Source: Neobacillus bataviensis (GTDB taxonomy: Bacteria > Bacillota > Bacilli > Bacillales_B > DSM-18226). Taken from it: 64,000 bases of DNA. This document shows, one piece after another, positions 52,650 through 63,821 of this stretch (its first letter is position 1; each line of letters begins with the position of its first letter). The translations under genes and the position numbers were made by a program. The notes under the pieces are model-generated. The model searched no databases. It was not told the origin of the DNA and saw only the letters and a list, made by a program, of their open reading frames with translations. The stretch is from contig NZ_JAHXYW010000013.1 of assembly GCF_019969725.1 (NCBI RefSeq), forward strand, positions 62,001 through 126,000, given 5' to 3'.

Positions 52650-53600
52650 ATGGCTTTAACTGAAAAAATAGTTCAATTAAAAAATGAAATCAGCAAAGTG
52701 ATTGTTGGAAAGGATATGGAGGTAGAATTAATGGCCATATCTTTATTATTTAATGGGCATATTTTGCTTGAAAGTGTGCCCGGGACTGGTAAAACATTGC
52801 TTGCTAAGAGTTTCGCTACTGCAATTGGCGGGGAATTTTCACGAATTCAATTTACCCCGGATGTTTTACCGAGTGATGTAACTGGGATTCAATTTTTTAA
52901 TCCGAAGGTGCAAGAGTTTGAATTGCGACCTGGCCCAATAAAGGCAAATATCGTATTAGCCGATGAAATAAATCGGGCAACACCAAGAACGCAGTCCAGT
53001 TTATTAGAAGTAATGGAAGAGAGACAAGTAACAATCGACGGTGAAACGGTTCCATTACCGGAACCCTTCATGGTCATTGCTACACAAAATCCAGTCGAAT
53101 CACAACAAGGAACATTTGCATTGCCAGTGGCGCAAATGGATCGGTTCTTTATCAAAATAAAAATTGGTTACCCTGTCTATGAAGATGAAAAAAGAATCAT
53201 GCACATTCATCGGGGCGATAAGGAAATTATCGCTATTGAACAAGTTTTTTCAAATGAAGAAATAGAAGAATTAAAGGATTCCATCAAAAATATCCATTTA
53301 TCAAGTGAAATGGAGGATTATTTGCTTAAAATTATTCGAAAAACGAGAGAGAATAATAGTATTGAACTAGGCGTGAGCCCAAGAGGAACTTTAGCCTTAA
53401 TGAGGGCATCACAGGGAAAAGCATTGTTAAACGGCCGTACATTTGTTACCCCTGAGGATGTGAAACAAGTAGCACCATTTGTGTTAGGTCATCGGATTTA
53501 CTTGTCCATTGAAGGGTCATTAACCAAAACACCTGAAACTATTATTACGGAAATTCTTGATTCAACTCCTGTTCCAGTTGAAGCGGGGGCTAATGGATGA
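52650..53600 (+). CDS. MoxR-family AAA ATPase
   Basis: 316 residues. Walker A SVPGTGKT (about 41-48), Walker B IVLADEINRATPRTQSSLLEVMEERQ, sensor region ATQNPVESQQGTFALPVAQMDRFF, and lid domain with SPRGTLALMRASQGKALLNGR. MoxR ATPases act as chaperones for neighbouring proteins, often of DUF58 and VWA type. Ends with an ATGA overlap with the next gene. Corresponds to YeaC of B. subtilis by arrangement. Confidence 0.9.
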   Translation: MALTEKIVQLKNEISKVIVGKDMEVELMAISLLFNGHILLESVPGTGKTLLAKSFATAIGGEFSRIQFTPDVLPSDVTGIQFFNPKVQEFELRPGPIKANIVLADEINRATPRTQSSLLEVMEERQVTIDGETVPLPEPFMVIATQNPVESQQGTFALPVAQMDRFFIKIKIGYPVYEDEKRIMHIHRGDKEIIAIEQVFSNEEIEELKDSIKNIHLSSEMEDYLLKIIRKTRENNSIELGVSPRGTLALMRASQGKALLNGRTFVTPEDVKQVAPFVLGHRIYLSIEGSLTKTPETIITEILDSTPVPVEAGANG

Positions 53601-54790
53601 TTTGGAACAAGTATTTAGTGGAAGAACGGAAGATTCAGGGTATAAACGGGGTAGCCATTTTATTAATCTTTGTAAGCCTTTATATGCAGTCAAAATTAGT
53701 TTTATATTTAGCAGTCTTTTTTTTAACTGTCAGCATTGCAAATCAGCTTTATTTAAAAAGAGTTGGGGAAGGGGTTTCCATAGATAATATACCCGAAAAA
53801 AAACGCCTTTTTATTAATGGAAAGAGCGAATGGACAATAACCATTCAAAACGGCGGGTTTCCCATTTTAAAAGGGGAGTTAAAGGTTTTCTTCGATCACT
53901 TTGTTGCACCGGAGAGCAGCCAGATAGAATCCAATCTTTTTATGTATGAAATTTCTGTCCCTTTTTCCATTTACACGAAGAAGACAAAACAAATTAGGAT
54001 CCCTTTTACGGCGAAAATGAGAGGAATAGCAAAAATCCGCAAGCTTGAAATACATATACCCAGCCTTTTTGGTTTTGGGGAAACCGTCTTGGAATCCAAG
54101 TATTTTCTCAAACAGCTGGCCATTGTTTATCCGGAACCATTACCCGTAAAGGGCTTAACTGAGCAAATGTCAATTCTTCAAGGGACAAATGCTGTACCTC
54201 AATCACTTTATGAGGACCGTCTCGGACCGGTCGGAACAAGGGATTATGTACCATCAGACAGCTTTAACAAGGTTCATTGGAAAGCCAGTGCTAAAAGCCA
54301 AACGTTACAAACTAAAATCTATGAAACCGTTTCGGAAATAGGTTGGAATATGGCCTTAAATGTTTCCAATGGTCATTCCATTACAGGCAGCCTTGAAAAA
54401 TTACTTAGTAGTATAACGGAGTTTGCCTATTACGCCTATAAAAGGAATATCCCCTATTCTTTATGCATTAACGTTCGAACGGCTGGAAACACCCCTTTCC
54501 TATATCTTGCAAAAGGAGGAGGTAAAGAGCATTTGCAAAAGGTTTTAGAAACACTTTCTTCAATTAATCTGCAAAATACTAGCATGCCATATGACCAAAT
54601 GCTATCGTTCTTTAAAAACCATCTACCGGAACAACCATTCTTTATCCATGCAGGAAATCGGAAGGATACAACGAATAAATTGTTATTTGATATGGGCAAA
54701 AGAGGGATCCGATTGTTTGAACTATTTATTGAAGATGAGCAAGGTGTTCTAAGAGGATTGGAAAATCGGAATGAGAGAAGGCTTTTATGA
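53597..54790 (+). CDS. DUF58 protein
   Basis: 397 residues. Two closely spaced membrane segments at about 14-47 (AILLIFVSLYMQSKLVLYLAVFFLTVSIA), a beta-rich external-like part, and the DUF58 core GPVGTRDYVPSDSFNKVHWKASAKSQTLQTKIYE. YeaD-like. Works with MoxR by genome context; start and stop both overlap their neighbours by four bases. Confidence 0.88.
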   Translation: MIWNKYLVEERKIQGINGVAILLIFVSLYMQSKLVLYLAVFFLTVSIANQLYLKRVGEGVSIDNIPEKKRLFINGKSEWTITIQNGGFPILKGELKVFFDHFVAPESSQIESNLFMYEISVPFSIYTKKTKQIRIPFTAKMRGIAKIRKLEIHIPSLFGFGETVLESKYFLKQLAIVYPEPLPVKGLTEQMSILQGTNAVPQSLYEDRLGPVGTRDYVPSDSFNKVHWKASAKSQTLQTKIYETVSEIGWNMALNVSNGHSITGSLEKLLSSITEFAYYAYKRNIPYSLCINVRTAGNTPFLYLAKGGGKEHLQKVLETLSSINLQNTSMPYDQMLSFFKNHLPEQPFFIHAGNRKDTTNKLLFDMGKRGIRLFELFIEDEQGVLRGLENRNERRLL

Positions 54791-55995
54791 TCAATCGTGT
54801 AGTGGCTGTTTCTTATCATTTTACGTTGGAATTAATGCTTGGAATGCTTTTAGTATTTTTATACTTTATTAATAAAGAAGAGTTACCTCCATTGTTCTTT
54901 TTGTTTCCAATCTGTTTAGGAAGCTTAATCCTTTTTATTATTCTCCTGCATCAATACCAAAATAAAGGAAAATGGATTTATTTTTTAACGGTTTTTCCAT
55001 TATTGTTAATGGCTGGCTATCAAACAGGCCAGCCTATTTCTTTATGGATGTTTATTGGTGTGTTAATTTTTTGGCGCGGGATTATCTTATATGATGATTT
55101 TTCTAGTCGTTCAGACGTTCATATGTTACTCCTGTCATTTTTTATCGGAATGGCTGCTATAATCTACACAGCAATGAGCCACTATATTTATCAAAATCAA
55201 ATTATCATTCTTCTTATTGTTAAGGTTTTTTTAGTGCTTGCTGCTAATTTTTTTAAGAAATGGAATGCTATTCATGGGGATAAAACGAGGTTTGCATTAT
55301 ATTATATAAAAATTCTCGCCGGGCTTTCTTTAGTAGGGCTTATATTTACTTTTTTACTGAAATATATCCAAAAAGCTTACTTTGGTATTTTACAATTATT
55401 CATTTTTGCGTTTAGCAAAATAGCAGAACCTTTGTTAAATATGTTCCAATATCTTTTTAGTTTATATGAAAATAACGAGTATAAACCAAATAGTAAAGGA
55501 ACCAAAATCGAGCTTGATTCAGGTAAATATCAGGAACAGACATTTGGTATGACTGAAAATATATTGTATCTCATTCTCATATTAGCTTTACTAGGGTTTA
55601 TTATTTATTTCATTTATAAAAAAAAATTAAAATTACAAACTTTTTCAGGAAATCCCTCAAATAAAGTAGAAGTTTCTGAAGGTGTGTTTTCGGGAAAACT
55701 GACATCTTTTCTACGTAAGAAGGAAAAACCGCCAGAGGATAGTATAAGAAAGGAAATATTTGAATTAGAGATATTTGCCCAAAAGCTTCAGTTAGGAAGA
55801 TTTCCTTTTGAAAACTTACAGGAATGGTTTAATAGAGTGGGCATAAGAGAATTAAATGAAACAATCGAAATCTATGAGAAAGTCCGATATGGGGGGCTTT
55901 TATCTTCAATGGATGACCAAAACATGATAAAAAAAGATATTCACCTCATAAAGCAGAAACTGAAAGAAATCCATAAAAATAGGAAGAAAGCATAA
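54787..55995 (+). CDS. Membrane protein, DUF4129-like C-terminus
   Basis: 402 residues, about eight membrane segments in the first 215 and one at about 258-276; cytoplasmic C-terminal region ELEIFAQKLQLGRFPFENLQEWFNRVGIRELNETIEIYEKVRYGG resembles DUF4129, which usually follows a transglutaminase domain in YebA-like proteins. The transglutaminase Cys-His-Asp core is not found between the membrane segments here; only a short external loop is present. Third gene of the coupled operon. Confidence 0.75.
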   Translation: MINRVVAVSYHFTLELMLGMLLVFLYFINKEELPPLFFLFPICLGSLILFIILLHQYQNKGKWIYFLTVFPLLLMAGYQTGQPISLWMFIGVLIFWRGIILYDDFSSRSDVHMLLLSFFIGMAAIIYTAMSHYIYQNQIIILLIVKVFLVLAANFFKKWNAIHGDKTRFALYYIKILAGLSLVGLIFTFLLKYIQKAYFGILQLFIFAFSKIAEPLLNMFQYLFSLYENNEYKPNSKGTKIELDSGKYQEQTFGMTENILYLILILALLGFIIYFIYKKKLKLQTFSGNPSNKVEVSEGVFSGKLTSFLRKKEKPPEDSIRKEIFELEIFAQKLQLGRFPFENLQEWFNRVGIRELNETIEIYEKVRYGGLLSSMDDQNMIKKDIHLIKQKLKEIHKNRKKA

Positions 55996-56048
55996 TAAAG
56001 AGCCGAAGCAATATCAGAATATATTACCTGCTTCTGTTATAATATTTA

Positions 56049-56063
56049 GTGAATGCGCTTTCT
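56049..56063. promoter_or_regulatory. cre-like site upstream of glpK
   Basis: GTGAATGCGCTTTCT matches the cre consensus at 13 of 15 positions. It follows TATAAT at 56038-56043, so a bound CcpA would block transcription. Confidence 0.55.
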
Positions 56064-56077
56064 AGGGGGAAATATAA

Positions 56078-57568
<1,491 letters not shown>

Positions 57569-57576
57569 AACTCATG

Positions 57577-57629
57577 GAGACCACAAAAAACCTATCCTTA
57601 AAGGTAATGGTTTTTGGGGTCTCTTTTTA
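57577..57629 (+). terminator. Terminator between glpK and glpD
   Basis: GAGACCACAAAAAACC pairs with GGTTTTTGGGGTCTC, followed by TTTTTATTT. It may end glpK or, as in the B. subtilis glpD leader, be an antitermination target of GlpP; sequence alone does not decide. Confidence 0.8.
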
Positions 57630-57689
57630 TTTCACCTTAAAGCCTTGTTGCATATTTAATAATATGGCTCTTTTTAGGGGGGATTTCAA

Positions 57690-59387
57690 ATGAAATTTTC
57701 AAACTTATTTCGTAACGGAATTGTTAACAAGCTAAAAAACGACCAATTTGACGTTTTAATTATCGGCGGCGGAATCACAGGTGCTGGTATTGCCTTTGAT
57801 GCTGCAGTCCGCGGGATGAGTACAGCACTTGTTGAAATGCAGGATTTTGCGGCTGGGACTTCAAGCAGATCGACTAAATTAGTCCATGGCGGACTGCGTT
57901 ATTTAAAACAGTTCGAAGTGAAAATGGTCGCCGAGGTTGGAAAAGAGAGGGCTATTCTTTTTGAAAATGGACCGCACGTAACAACACCGGAGTGGATGCT
58001 GCTTCCAATGCACACAGGAGGAACCTTCGGTAAATTTAGCACTTCAATTGGGTTATGGATATATGACTTTTTGGCCGGTGTAAAGAAATCCGAACGGCGC
58101 ACAATGCTATCCAAAGAAGAGACGTTAGCAAAGGAACCTCTAGTGAAAAAAGATGGTTTATTAGGAGCGGGCTATTATGTGGAATACCGGACAGATGATG
58201 CCCGTTTAACGATTGAAGTCATGAAGGCGGCTGTCGAAAAAGGAGCAATCGCATTAAATTATACTAAAGCCAAAAAACTTATTTACGAAAATGGCAGAGT
58301 GGTTGGTATTCTTGCCGAAGATCAGTTAACGGGAGAAAACTATGAGGTGCGTGCGAAAAAAATTGTTAATGCCGCAGGCCCGTGGGTTGATACGATTCGT
58401 GAGTTGGACAAATCAAAAAAAGGAAAAACTCTGCAGCTATCAAAAGGGGTCCATTTAGTCATCGACCAATCCCGATTTCCTTTGAAGCAAGCCATTTATT
58501 TTGATACTCCAGATAGACGTATGGTTTTTGCAATCCCACGGGACCAAAAAACTTATGTAGGAACAACAGATACCTTCTACAATGAAGATGCTGTCAATCC
58601 TACCATGACAGTTAGTGATAGAAATTATATTATTTGTGCAATCAATTATATGTTCCCCGATGTTCTAATTACGGAAAAAGACATTGAGTCCAGCTGGGCA
58701 GGGGTTCGACCGCTTATTTACGAAGAAGGGAAAGACCCTTCAGAAATTTCCCGGAAGGATGAAATTTGGGAGTCCCATTCGGGTTTAATTACCATTGCGG
58801 GAGGCAAATTAACTGGATATCGAAAAATGGCAGAAACCATTGTTGATTTACTGGCAGAAAAATTTCGAATTGAAGAAAATCGAAGCTTTCCTTCATCACA
58901 AACGAAATATTTACCGATTTCAGGCGGTAATGTAGGGGGGACAAAGAAATTTGCTGAATTTGTAAGTAATCAGATTAACAAGGGAGAAGAAGCTGGATTA
59001 ACTCATAAGGAAGCAGAACAGTTAGCAAAAATGTACGGCTCAAACATAAGTTCTATTTATGAACTTTTAAAAAAGAACAAGGAAGATTTATTGAAATATA
59101 AACTCCCAATAGATATTTTTGCCAAATTGGTTTATGCAATTGAGGACGAGATGGCAGCAACACCAATTGATTTTTTTAATCGTAGAAGCAGCGCAATTTT
59201 ATTTAATATTAGATTAGTCGAAATGTGGAAAAACCAAGTAATTGACTATATGGCAGACAAATTTTCCTGGACAGAAGACCAAAAGAAAAAATATCAAATC
59301 TCTTTAGATGATTCATTAAGAAATACCGTTATTCCTGTTGACGAGCAAGAAGAATATCCACATGCAGTAAATGGAAATAAATTATGA
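57690..59387 (+). CDS. glpD: Aerobic glycerol-3-phosphate dehydrogenase GlpD
   Basis: FAD-dependent, membrane-associated; oxidises glycerol 3-phosphate to dihydroxyacetone phosphate and passes electrons to quinone. 565 residues. FAD motif [21 protein letters not shown] at about 22-42, [16 protein letters not shown] and [25 protein letters not shown] ribosome site. Intact DAO domain and C-terminal DAO_C region. Confidence 0.95.
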   Translation: MKFSNLFRNGIVNKLKNDQFDVLIIGGGITGAGIAFDAAVRGMSTALVEMQDFAAGTSSRSTKLVHGGLRYLKQFEVKMVAEVGKERAILFENGPHVTTPEWMLLPMHTGGTFGKFSTSIGLWIYDFLAGVKKSERRTMLSKEETLAKEPLVKKDGLLGAGYYVEYRTDDARLTIEVMKAAVEKGAIALNYTKAKKLIYENGRVVGILAEDQLTGENYEVRAKKIVNAAGPWVDTIRELDKSKKGKTLQLSKGVHLVIDQSRFPLKQAIYFDTPDRRMVFAIPRDQKTYVGTTDTFYNEDAVNPTMTVSDRNYIICAINYMFPDVLITEKDIESSWAGVRPLIYEEGKDPSEISRKDEIWESHSGLITIAGGKLTGYRKMAETIVDLLAEKFRIEENRSFPSSQTKYLPISGGNVGGTKKFAEFVSNQINKGEEAGLTHKEAEQLAKMYGSNISSIYELLKKNKEDLLKYKLPIDIFAKLVYAIEDEMAATPIDFFNRRSSAILFNIRLVEMWKNQVIDYMADKFSWTEDQKKKYQISLDDSLRNTVIPVDEQEEYPHAVNGNKL

Positions 59388-59414
59388 GAGCTGTCTAGAA
59401 AGACAGCTTTTTAT
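59386..59414 (+). terminator. Terminator after glpD
   Basis: AGCTGTCT pairs with AGACAGCT around AGAA, followed by TTTTTA. The remaining 280 bases to ptsH are AT-rich, with a possible weak cre-like match (59457-59471) and no coding frame. Confidence 0.8.
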
Positions 59415-59692
59415 GTCTATTTTATGAAATTTGTAAAAAAAAATAAATTGTCATTTTTTAATGCGCTTACATTTTAGTTTATAAGTTGTCTGTAGTGTTT
59501 GAACATGTTATTCTAGCAATTGTATTAATATTTATTAACTATAAATGAGGCTTAAAGCTTACATACTTAAGTTCCTTTTAGGGGAAAATATTACAGGTCT
59601 ATTTGTAAGAAAAATGACTAAAAGGATTATATTGTAAAGGCTATCATAAGCATCATTTTACTACATTTAAACTAAAAGGAGTTTGATATTAA

Positions 59693-59959
59693 ATGGCAGA
59701 AAAACAATTTAAGGTAACAGCAGAAACAGGAATTCATGCAAGACCGGCAACACTTTTAGTGCAAACTGCAAGCAGATTTGATTCAGAAATCAATTTAGAA
59801 TACAAAGGCAAAACTGTTAATTTAAAATCTATTATGGGCGTTATGTCCTTAGGAATTGGTCAAGGGTCAGACATTAAAATTTCAGCAGAGGGCTCAGACG
59901 CTGCAGATGCTCTAAATAGCCTTGAAGAAACATTGAAAAAAGAAGGATTGGCTGAATAA
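59693..59959 (+). CDS. ptsH: Phosphocarrier protein HPr
   Basis: 88 residues. His15 in [16 protein letters not shown] accepts phosphate from enzyme I; Ser46 in [11 protein letters not shown] is the HPrK/P site whose phosphorylated form is the CcpA corepressor. Strong AAAAGGAG ribosome site. Overlaps ptsI by one base (TAATG). Unlike B. subtilis there is no ptsG directly upstream. Confidence 0.97.
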   Translation: MAEKQFKVTAETGIHARPATLLVQTASRFDSEINLEYKGKTVNLKSIMGVMSLGIGQGSDIKISAEGSDAADALNSLEETLKKEGLAE

Positions 59960-61671
59960 TGACTTTTTTAAATGGAATTGCAGCATCAAACGGTATTGCA
60001 ATTGCAAAAGCATACCGACTGGTTGAACCGGATTTAAATTTTGAGAATAAAACAATTGACGATCCTTCCGCTGAGGTTGAACGATTCCGTCAGGCTATGT
60101 CTAAATCTAAGTCTGAACTAGAAGCAATTCGGGACCGGGCAAAGGTAGACCTTGGTGAAGATAAAGCCGCAATCTTTGAAGCGCATTTACTTGTCCTAAG
60201 TGATCCTGAGCTTAATGCACCAATCGAGGATAAAATTCAGTCTGAAAAAGTAAATGCAGAGTCTGCTCTTAAAGAAACGGCAGATATGTTCGTTACGATG
60301 TTTGAACAAATGGATAATGAATACATGAAGGAACGTGCTGCTGATATCCGGGACGTAACAAAACGTGTATTGGCGCATTTACTAGGTGTTCAATTGGTGA
60401 ATCCGAGCATGATTGCCGAAGAAGTAATCATTGTCGCAGAAGATTTAACACCGTCTGATACAGCACAATTGAATCGACAATTTGTCAAAGGTTTTACAAC
60501 TAATATTGGCGGCCGTACATCCCATTCCGCGATTATGGCTCGGTCGATGGAAATTCCTGCTGTTGTTGGTACAAAAACTGCTACTGAGGAAATTAATAAT
60601 GGCGACTTAGTTATTGTCGATGGACTCAAAGGGGAAGTACATATTAACCCAACACCTGAGCTTGTTGCTGAATACCGAAAAACACATGAGGATTATGAAG
60701 TTCAAAAAGCGGAATGGGCCAAACTTGTCAATGAGCCGACCGTTTCTGCTGATGACCAGCACGTTGAACTCGCTGCAAATATCGGAACTCCAAATGATTT
60801 AAAAGGAGTAATTGAAAATGGCGGCGAAGGTGTAGGATTATACAGAACCGAATTCCTTTACATGGGCAGGGAGCAGCTTCCAACAGAGGAAGAGCAGTTT
60901 GAAGCGTATAAAGCTGTTTTAGAAGGTATGGCAGGAAAACCTGTGGTTGTTCGAACCTTAGATATCGGCGGGGATAAAGAACTGCCTTATTTAGAGTTAC
61001 CAAAGGAAATGAATCCTTTCTTAGGCTTCCGTGCGATTCGTTTATGTTTGGAGGAACAAGGGATTTTCCGTACCCAGCTTCGAGCTCTTTTAAGAGCAAG
61101 CAGCTTTGGAAACCTGAAGATTATGTTCCCAATGATTGCTACATTGGATGAATTCCGTGAAGCAAAGGCAATTCTTGAAGATGAGAAACAAAAGCTTCTT
61201 TCTGAAGGTCAAAAAGTAGCAGATAAGATTGAGCTTGGGATTATGGTAGAGATTCCATCTACTGCAGTACTAGCTGATCAATTTGCAAAGGAAGTTGACT
61301 TCTTCAGTATCGGAACAAACGATTTAATTCAATATACGATGGCTGCAGACCGCATGAACCAACGGGTTTCATACCTATATCAGCCCTATAGCCCATCAAT
61401 TTTACGTTTAGTAAAAATGGTCATTGATGCAGCGCATGCTGAAGGAAAATGGGCAGGTATGTGCGGCGAAATGGCAGGCGACGAAACAGCAATACCTGTT
61501 CTATTAGGCCTTGGTCTTGATGAATTCTCAATGAGTGCAACCTCCATATTAAAGGCTCGCTCTCTCATTAAGAATTTAAAGAAAACTGACATGGAAAAGC
61601 TTGCAAGTGAAGTTTTAAACATGCAAACAACCAGTCAGGTAATTGATGCTGTAAATGCGGCAACAAAATAA
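59959..61671 (+). CDS. ptsI: PTS enzyme I
   Basis: 570 residues. Phosphorylates HPr with PEP. Active-site His189 in [16 protein letters not shown]-binding domain [29 protein letters not shown] and MCGEMAGD. Translationally coupled to ptsH. A terminator follows, and then a degenerate repeat element. Confidence 0.97.
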   Translation: MTFLNGIAASNGIAIAKAYRLVEPDLNFENKTIDDPSAEVERFRQAMSKSKSELEAIRDRAKVDLGEDKAAIFEAHLLVLSDPELNAPIEDKIQSEKVNAESALKETADMFVTMFEQMDNEYMKERAADIRDVTKRVLAHLLGVQLVNPSMIAEEVIIVAEDLTPSDTAQLNRQFVKGFTTNIGGRTSHSAIMARSMEIPAVVGTKTATEEINNGDLVIVDGLKGEVHINPTPELVAEYRKTHEDYEVQKAEWAKLVNEPTVSADDQHVELAANIGTPNDLKGVIENGGEGVGLYRTEFLYMGREQLPTEEEQFEAYKAVLEGMAGKPVVVRTLDIGGDKELPYLELPKEMNPFLGFRAIRLCLEEQGIFRTQLRALLRASSFGNLKIMFPMIATLDEFREAKAILEDEKQKLLSEGQKVADKIELGIMVEIPSTAVLADQFAKEVDFFSIGTNDLIQYTMAADRMNQRVSYLYQPYSPSILRLVKMVIDAAHAEGKWAGMCGEMAGDETAIPVLLGLGLDEFSMSATSILKARSLIKNLKKTDMEKLASEVLNMQTTSQVIDAVNAATK

Positions 61672-61679
61672 TAAACACA

Positions 61680-61714
61680 AAAAAAACCGACTTTAAATAG
61701 TCGGTTTTTTTGGT
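61680..61714 (+). terminator. Terminator after ptsHI
   Basis: AAAAAACCGACT pairs with AGTCGGTTTTTTT around TTAAAT. Confidence 0.92.
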
Positions 61715-61781
61715 TATGTTAAAGGGCATTTTTGATTTTTACACTGTTGATTGGAGCGGAAGGCGCGAAGATTAACAGACC
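61715..61781. repeat. MITE-like element, internally deleted copy
   Basis: TATGTTAAAGGGCAT, TTGATTTTTA, CTGTTGATTGGAGCGGAAGG and CGCGAAG reproduce the first 55 bases of the element at 37152 with a few changes. After GAAG the sequence jumps directly to ATTAACAGA, the right end of the element. About 110 bases of the GC-rich centre are missing. It adjoins a terminator, as does the full copy. Confidence 0.8.
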
Positions 61782-61940
61782 CTTTTTTGTGTAAATTTTA
61801 CTACTCTTTTATTCATATTATTATGTCGATTTTGTGAAATATTTGGTATAATAATAGTCAGAAAGGCCTGAATTACATAAGTAAATAACTAAAAAGTGCA
61901 AATGCTAAAAAGTGAGGAATTAGTGGAGGTGAAAGGAATT

Positions 61941-62087
61941 ATGGAACAAAAACCTGTACATTATGATGGCAGTTCTCTAACAAGTCAGGCAGCAAATGAG
62001 TCAGTGGTAAATGAACCATTCCTAATGACTGATGAAATGAGAAAAAGCATTGGTCGCAATCCTTATTCACTAGATACAAACGAATAA
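61941..62087 (+). CDS. Hypothetical 48-residue protein
   Basis: Not recognised. MEQKPVHYDGSSLTSQAANESVVNEPFLMTDEMRKSIGRNPYSLDTNE: soluble, acidic and without cysteine. ATG 61941 follows TGGAGGTGAAAGG closely; an upstream start at 61896 is not supported. It has its own terminator, so it seems to be a real small gene. Confidence 0.65.
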   Translation: MEQKPVHYDGSSLTSQAANESVVNEPFLMTDEMRKSIGRNPYSLDTNE

Positions 62088-62099
62088 TAAAAGAGTAGT

Positions 62100-62133
62100 A
62101 AAAGGATTTGTCAAAGTGGCAAATCCTTTTTGT
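62100..62133 (+). terminator. Terminator after the 48-residue gene
   Basis: AAAAGGATTTG pairs with CAAATCCTTTTT. Confidence 0.88.
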
Positions 62134-62197
62134 TTATTTTAGGGCTTTTTGACTAAAACTAAAATGTCATATATCTGCAAAAAGAAAGGTGATTAAA

Positions 62198-62833
62198 ATG
62201 GCACAGGTTTTATACATTACAGCCCATCCTCATAATGAAACAATGTCGTATAGTATGGCAGTAGGAAAAGCATTTATTGAGAGCTACAAGCAGGTTAATC
62301 CAAACGATGAGGTTATTCATTTAGATCTATACAATGAAAACATCCCTCATATTGATGCGGATGTATTTAGTGGATGGGGAAAGCTTCGCTCGGGCCAAGC
62401 GTTTGATGAGCTGACAGCTGAAGAAAAGTCGAAGGTAGGACGTCTTGGTGAGTTAAGTGAACAGTTTGTGGCAGCTGATAAATATGTGTTTGTCACACCA
62501 TTATGGAACTTTTCTTTTCCTCCTGTCATGAAAGCCTATTTGGATTCTGTTGCCGTTGCCGGTAAAACCTTTAAATATACTGAAAATGGTCCAATTGGTT
62601 TGCTGACAGATAAAAAAGCCTTGCATATACAAGCACGTGGTGGATTTTATTCTGAGGGGCCAGCAGCCCAAATGGAAATGGGACACCGTTATATTAGTGT
62701 GATGATGAGCTTTTTTGGGGTTCCAACCCTTGAGGGGCTTTTTGTCGAAGGTCATAATGCGATGCCTGATAAAGCCCAAGAAATCAAAGAAAATGCAATA
62801 GCACGCGCAAAAGATTTTGCACATACCTTTTAA
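62198..62833 (+). CDS. azoR: FMN-dependent NADH-azoreductase AzoR
   Basis: 211 residues from ATG 62198 (AAAGGTG). Flavodoxin-like fold: [18 protein letters not shown] for FMN phosphate, [31 protein letters not shown] and [13 protein letters not shown]. Two-electron reduction of quinones and azo compounds, protecting against thiol-reactive quinones. In B. subtilis the homologues azoR1/azoR2 are repressed by YodB and MhqR. A full MhqR box was not seen upstream; only a TATCT half-site occurs at about 62171. Confidence 0.93.
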   Translation: MAQVLYITAHPHNETMSYSMAVGKAFIESYKQVNPNDEVIHLDLYNENIPHIDADVFSGWGKLRSGQAFDELTAEEKSKVGRLGELSEQFVAADKYVFVTPLWNFSFPPVMKAYLDSVAVAGKTFKYTENGPIGLLTDKKALHIQARGGFYSEGPAAQMEMGHRYISVMMSFFGVPTLEGLFVEGHNAMPDKAQEIKENAIARAKDFAHTF

Positions 62834-62836
62834 AAT

Positions 62837-62870
62837 GAGGCAGATTATCTGCCTCTTAATTTTTTTGTCA
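62837..62870 (+). terminator. Terminator after azoR
   Basis: GAGGCAGA pairs with TCTGCCTC around TTA, then TTAATTTTTTTG. Confidence 0.85.
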
Positions 62871-62945
62871 AATTTCATTACCAACTTTTTCTACTTAATT
62901 TTTGTATAATAGAAATAGAATTTGAAGAAGGAGATGGACGAGAAA

Positions 62946-63731
62946 ATGGAATTGAACTTAAATGGTAAAACAGCGCTAATCGCAGCATCAAGTCAGGGAT
63001 TAGGGTTTGCAATTGCGGAGCGGCTTGTAAGAGAAGGGGCCAATGTGATGATTTCCGGCCGGGAAGATGAAAAACTAAAACAAAAAGCTTATGAACTAGA
63101 ATCTATTGGAACTGGAAAAGTCGCCTATCAAAAAGCTGATATTACTAAACCTGCTGACCTTAAGCAGCTTGTATCAGTAACCGCAGAAACCTTTGGCGGA
63201 ATAAATATACTTGTAAATAATGCTGGCGGACCTCCAGCTGGTTCTTTTGAGGAATTAACCGATGAAGCATGGCAAGCAGCATTTGAATTAAATCTGTTAT
63301 CCTATGTGAGAATGATCCGCGAAGTTTTACCATATTTAAAACAACAGGGAGGGAAAATTCTTAATATTGCTTCCTCTTCGATAAAGGAACCAATACCAGG
63401 ATTAATACTTTCAAACACTTTTAGGACAGGGATTATTGGACTTTCAAAAACGCTTGCATCTGAGCTTGCTCCCTATGATATTCTTATTAACACAATTGCG
63501 CCCGGCCGAATTGCGACTGACCGTGTAAAGCACCTTGACCAAGTAAACGCAGACAAGCTGGGATTGGACCGGGAAACCGTTGAATTACAGGTTAAAGCGG
63601 GGATTCCTTTGAAAAGATATGGAACACCTGAAGAATTTGCCAATGTGGCTGCCTTCCTGCTGTCAGACGCAAATTCCTATATGACAGGCAGTTCATTTAT
63701 TGTCGACGGCGGCATGATAAAAGCAATTTAA
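62946..63731 (+). CDS. Atypical SDR (FabG-like), catalytic Tyr/Lys not conserved
   Basis: 261 residues. The Rossmann part is recognisable (ALIAASSQGLGFAIAERL instead of the usual TGxxxGxG, and NNAGGPPAG), and the fold continues to the normal end (SSFIVDGG). At the active site NIASSSIKEP is followed by LSNTFRTGIIGLSKTLASELAP, where YxxxK would be expected: Tyr and Lys are replaced by Ser/Asn and Arg. This matches an FabG-like group described as lacking the canonical tetrad. ATG 62946 was chosen; two ATGs upstream lie in or before the AAGGAG site. Confidence 0.82.
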   Translation: MELNLNGKTALIAASSQGLGFAIAERLVREGANVMISGREDEKLKQKAYELESIGTGKVAYQKADITKPADLKQLVSVTAETFGGINILVNNAGGPPAGSFEELTDEAWQAAFELNLLSYVRMIREVLPYLKQQGGKILNIASSSIKEPIPGLILSNTFRTGIIGLSKTLASELAPYDILINTIAPGRIATDRVKHLDQVNADKLGLDRETVELQVKAGIPLKRYGTPEEFANVAAFLLSDANSYMTGSSFIVDGGMIKAI

Positions 63732-63821
63732 CAGAAGAAGATTAGTTTCCTTAATTAACCTTTCTTTACGTTTATTACCACTTATTTTTGGTTATGGTAA
63801 AAATATAAAGGAGTGTTACAG

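Noticed and set aside
59457..59471. cre site upstream of ptsH
   Set aside because: Only a 13 of 15 match with both mismatches in the conserved left half, over 200 bases from the gene; not listed as a feature.
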